Shown one piece after another: positions 5,209-7,006 of a DNA stretch of 7,006 nt (its first letter is position 1; each line of letters starts with the position of its first letter). Made by a program: the position numbers and the translations under genes. Origin of the DNA: Cyclobacteriaceae bacterium (lineage in GTDB: Bacteria > Bacteroidota > Bacteroidia > Cytophagales > Cyclobacteriaceae); assembly GCA_019751475.1 (NCBI GenBank), contig JAIENH010000284.1:1-7006 (forward strand), given 5' to 3'. Under the pieces are notes generated by a model. The model was not told the DNA's origin. It did not search any database and saw only the letters and a program-made list of their open reading frames with translations.

Positions 5209-7006
5209 GTGGCAGACGACATCACCGGCCTACCCCCCAGGCAGAACATAATCCCGATCAATATTGAAGATGAAATGCGAGGCGCCTACATCGATTATTC
5301 GATGTCGGTCATCGTGTCGCGGGCCCTCCCGGACGTGCGGGATGGACTAAAACCCGTACATCGCAGGGTCCTTTTCGGGATGCAGGAACTTGGTGTAAAC
5401 TATAACAAGCCCTATAAAAAATCTGCAAGGATTGTGGGGGAGGTGCTCGGTAAGTATCACCCGCACGGTGACGCCTCTGTGTACGACACCATGGTGCGCA
5501 TGGCCCAGGATTGGTCGCTGCGCTACACGTTGGTAGATGGGCAAGGTAACTTCGGCTCTATTGATGGCGACTTTCCAGCCGCGATGCGATACACAGAAGC
5601 ACGCTTGCGCAGAATGGCGGAAGAGCTGCTGGCAGATATCAACAAAGACACGGTCGACTTCCAGCCTAACTTCGATGACTCTCTCACAGAACCGACCGTA
5701 CTTCCCGCCAAGGTACCTAACCTACTGATCAACGGATCTTCCGGCATAGCAGTAGGCATGGCCACCAATATGGCTCCTCATAATCTTACCGAAGTGGTAG
5801 ACGGCATAATTGCTTATATCGACAACAGGGAGATTACGATTCAAGAGTTGATGAAGTATGTCACCGCTCCCGACTTCCCAACCGGTGGAATTATCTATGG
5901 ACTTTCTGGTGTGCAAGAGTCATACCTCACGGGCCGAGGCAGAGTTGTAGTTCGCGCTAAAGCGGAGATCGTCACCAATGCCAATGGCAAAGATCAGATC
6001 ATCGTAACAGAAGTACCCTATCAGGTGAATAAGGCGCTGATGATTGAGAAGACAGCCGCCCTGGTGAACGAAAAGAAAATTGAAGGCATCACCGACATAC
6101 GGGATGAATCAGACAGAGATGGATATCGTGTGGTGTATGATCTGAAGAAGGATGCCATTCCGAACATTGTACTTAATAACCTATTCAAATACACGCAGCT
6201 ACAGTCCTCATTTGGAGTAAATAACGTAGCACTGGTGAAGGGAAGACCTCAGACCCTTAATCTGAAAGACCTCATTGTTCATTTTGTAGAGCACCGTCAT
6301 GAGGTGGTGGTCCGAAGGGCAAAGTTTGAATTAGCGGAAGCAGAAAAGCGGGCTCACATCCTCGAGGGCTACCTGATTGCATTAGACCATTTGGACGAAG
6401 TCATTGCGCTCATCCGAAACTCCAAAGATCCGGACGTGGCCAAGGTAGGTTTGATGGAGCGTTTCCAGCTTTCTGAAATACAATCCAAGGCAATTTTGGA
6501 GATGCGCTTGCAGCGACTCACTGGCCTGGAGCGCGAAAAGATTCAAAACGAATACAAAGAAGTAAAAGAGCTCATCGCACGACTCAACGAGATTTTGGGG
6601 AGCGAGCCCATTCGTATGGGAATAATCAAATCCGAATTATTGGAGATGAAAGAGCGCTACGGTGATGCCCGCAGGACGCAAGTAGTGCCGGCCGAGGATG
6701 ACATTACTGTGGAAGACATGATCCCTAATGAAGAAATGGTGATCACTATTTCCAATCAGGGATATGTTAAACGTACGTCTCTTTCAGAGTATCGCACGCA
6801 AGGACGAGGCGGTATCGGATCGAAAGCCGTTAGCACGAAGGAAGATGACTTTACAGAGCATCTGTTTATTGCACATGCCCATCAATACTTACTGATTTTC
6901 ACAGCATTAGGTAAAGTTTTCTGGAAAAAGGTTTATGAGATACCAGAGGGTACGAAAACTTCTAAAGGTCGCGCCATTCAAAATTTGCTCAACATTGAGG
7001 CGGGTG
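5209..7006 (+). CDS. gyrA: DNA gyrase subunit A, 3'-truncated by window edge
   Basis: Breakage-reunion subunit of the type IIA topoisomerase that adds negative supercoils with GyrB and ATP. The frame is open to the end of the window: 599 codons, an estimated two-thirds or more of a usual GyrA. Signatures in order: [23 protein letters not shown] (31-53), [13 protein letters not shown] (82-94), DGQGNFGS (110-117), RYTEARL with active-site Tyr Y128, [21 protein letters not shown], and a pinwheel domain from about residue 499. QGRGGIG at 531-537 is a degenerate GyrA box, favouring GyrA over ParC. A stop at 5185-5187 and no in-frame ATG before residue 23 force the GTG start at 5209, and translation from it gives a normal N-terminus. 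The position matching E. coli Ser83 is A89 and that matching Asp87 is D93. It is probably a separate unit from the genes before it, given the terminator-like hairpin. Confidence 0.97.
   Translation, partial: MADDITGLPPRQNIIPINIEDEMRGAYIDYSMSVIVSRALPDVRDGLKPVHRRVLFGMQELGVNYNKPYKKSARIVGEVLGKYHPHGDASVYDTMVRMAQDWSLRYTLVDGQGNFGSIDGDFPAAMRYTEARLRRMAEELLADINKDTVDFQPNFDDSLTEPTVLPAKVPNLLINGSSGIAVGMATNMAPHNLTEVVDGIIAYIDNREITIQELMKYVTAPDFPTGGIIYGLSGVQESYLTGRGRVVVRAKAEIVTNANGKDQIIVTEVPYQVNKALMIEKTAALVNEKKIEGITDIRDESDRDGYRVVYDLKKDAIPNIVLNNLFKYTQLQSSFGVNNVALVKGRPQTLNLKDLIVHFVEHRHEVVVRRAKFELAEAEKRAHILEGYLIALDHLDEVIALIRNSKDPDVAKVGLMERFQLSEIQSKAILEMRLQRLTGLEREKIQNEYKEVKELIARLNEILGSEPIRMGIIKSELLEMKERYGDARRTQVVPAEDDITVEDMIPNEEMVITISNQGYVKRTSLSEYRTQGRGGIGSKAVSTKEDDFTEHLFIAHAHQYLLIFTALGKVFWKKVYEIPEGTKTSKGRAIQNLLNIEAG

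Noticed and set aside
5347..5916. Short open frames within gyrA on both strands
   Set aside because: They sit inside highly conserved gyrA sequence whose frame is open throughout; their products look like nothing known.
5209..7006. ParC rather than GyrA
   Set aside because: The N-terminal and tower sequence follows GyrA closely and a GyrA-box-like QGRGGIG is present at residues 531-537.

Overview
The window looks like an ordinary chromosomal segment of a Bacteroidota bacterium, most plausibly from the Cytophagales or a nearby order. Four things point there: a secreted protease ending in a type IX secretion (T9SS) sorting domain, no clear Shine-Dalgarno sequences before the start codons, -7-like elements resembling the Bacteroidota TAnnTTTG promoter, and the character of the GyrA, LpoB and Rpe proteins. 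Base composition and codon use look even by eye, and I see no mobile element, CRISPR array, tRNA or rRNA.

All genes lie on the + strand. From left to right: (1) the 3' part of a subtilisin-like (S8) protease with a T9SS C-terminal domain, cut by the window edge; (2) a 212-base gap dominated by an imperfect inverted repeat built from CCGCAGATT-type words; (3) rpe, ribulose-phosphate 3-epimerase; (4) an LpoB-type lipoprotein; (5) a TPR-containing lipoprotein of the COG3014 type; (6) a signal-peptide protein predicted to be a small outer-membrane beta-barrel with an unusual basic, Cys/His-bearing tail and no ATG start; (7) a 127-base gap with terminator-like and promoter-like elements; (8) the first 599 codons of gyrA, which begins with GTG and runs off the right edge.

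Genes 3 to 6 are tightly packed (gaps of 41, 13 and 28 bases) and may be one transcription unit. Its last three products are all envelope proteins: two lipoproteins that could act together on peptidoglycan synthesis, and a likely outer-membrane protein. rpe and gyrA are housekeeping genes. I found no convincing new multi-gene system. The points most worth a second look are the lpoB/COG3014/barrel cluster, the tail and start of the barrel gene, the recurrent TTTTG boxes almost touching start codons, the inverted repeat at 1071-1176, and the natural Ala in the quinolone-resistance region of GyrA.
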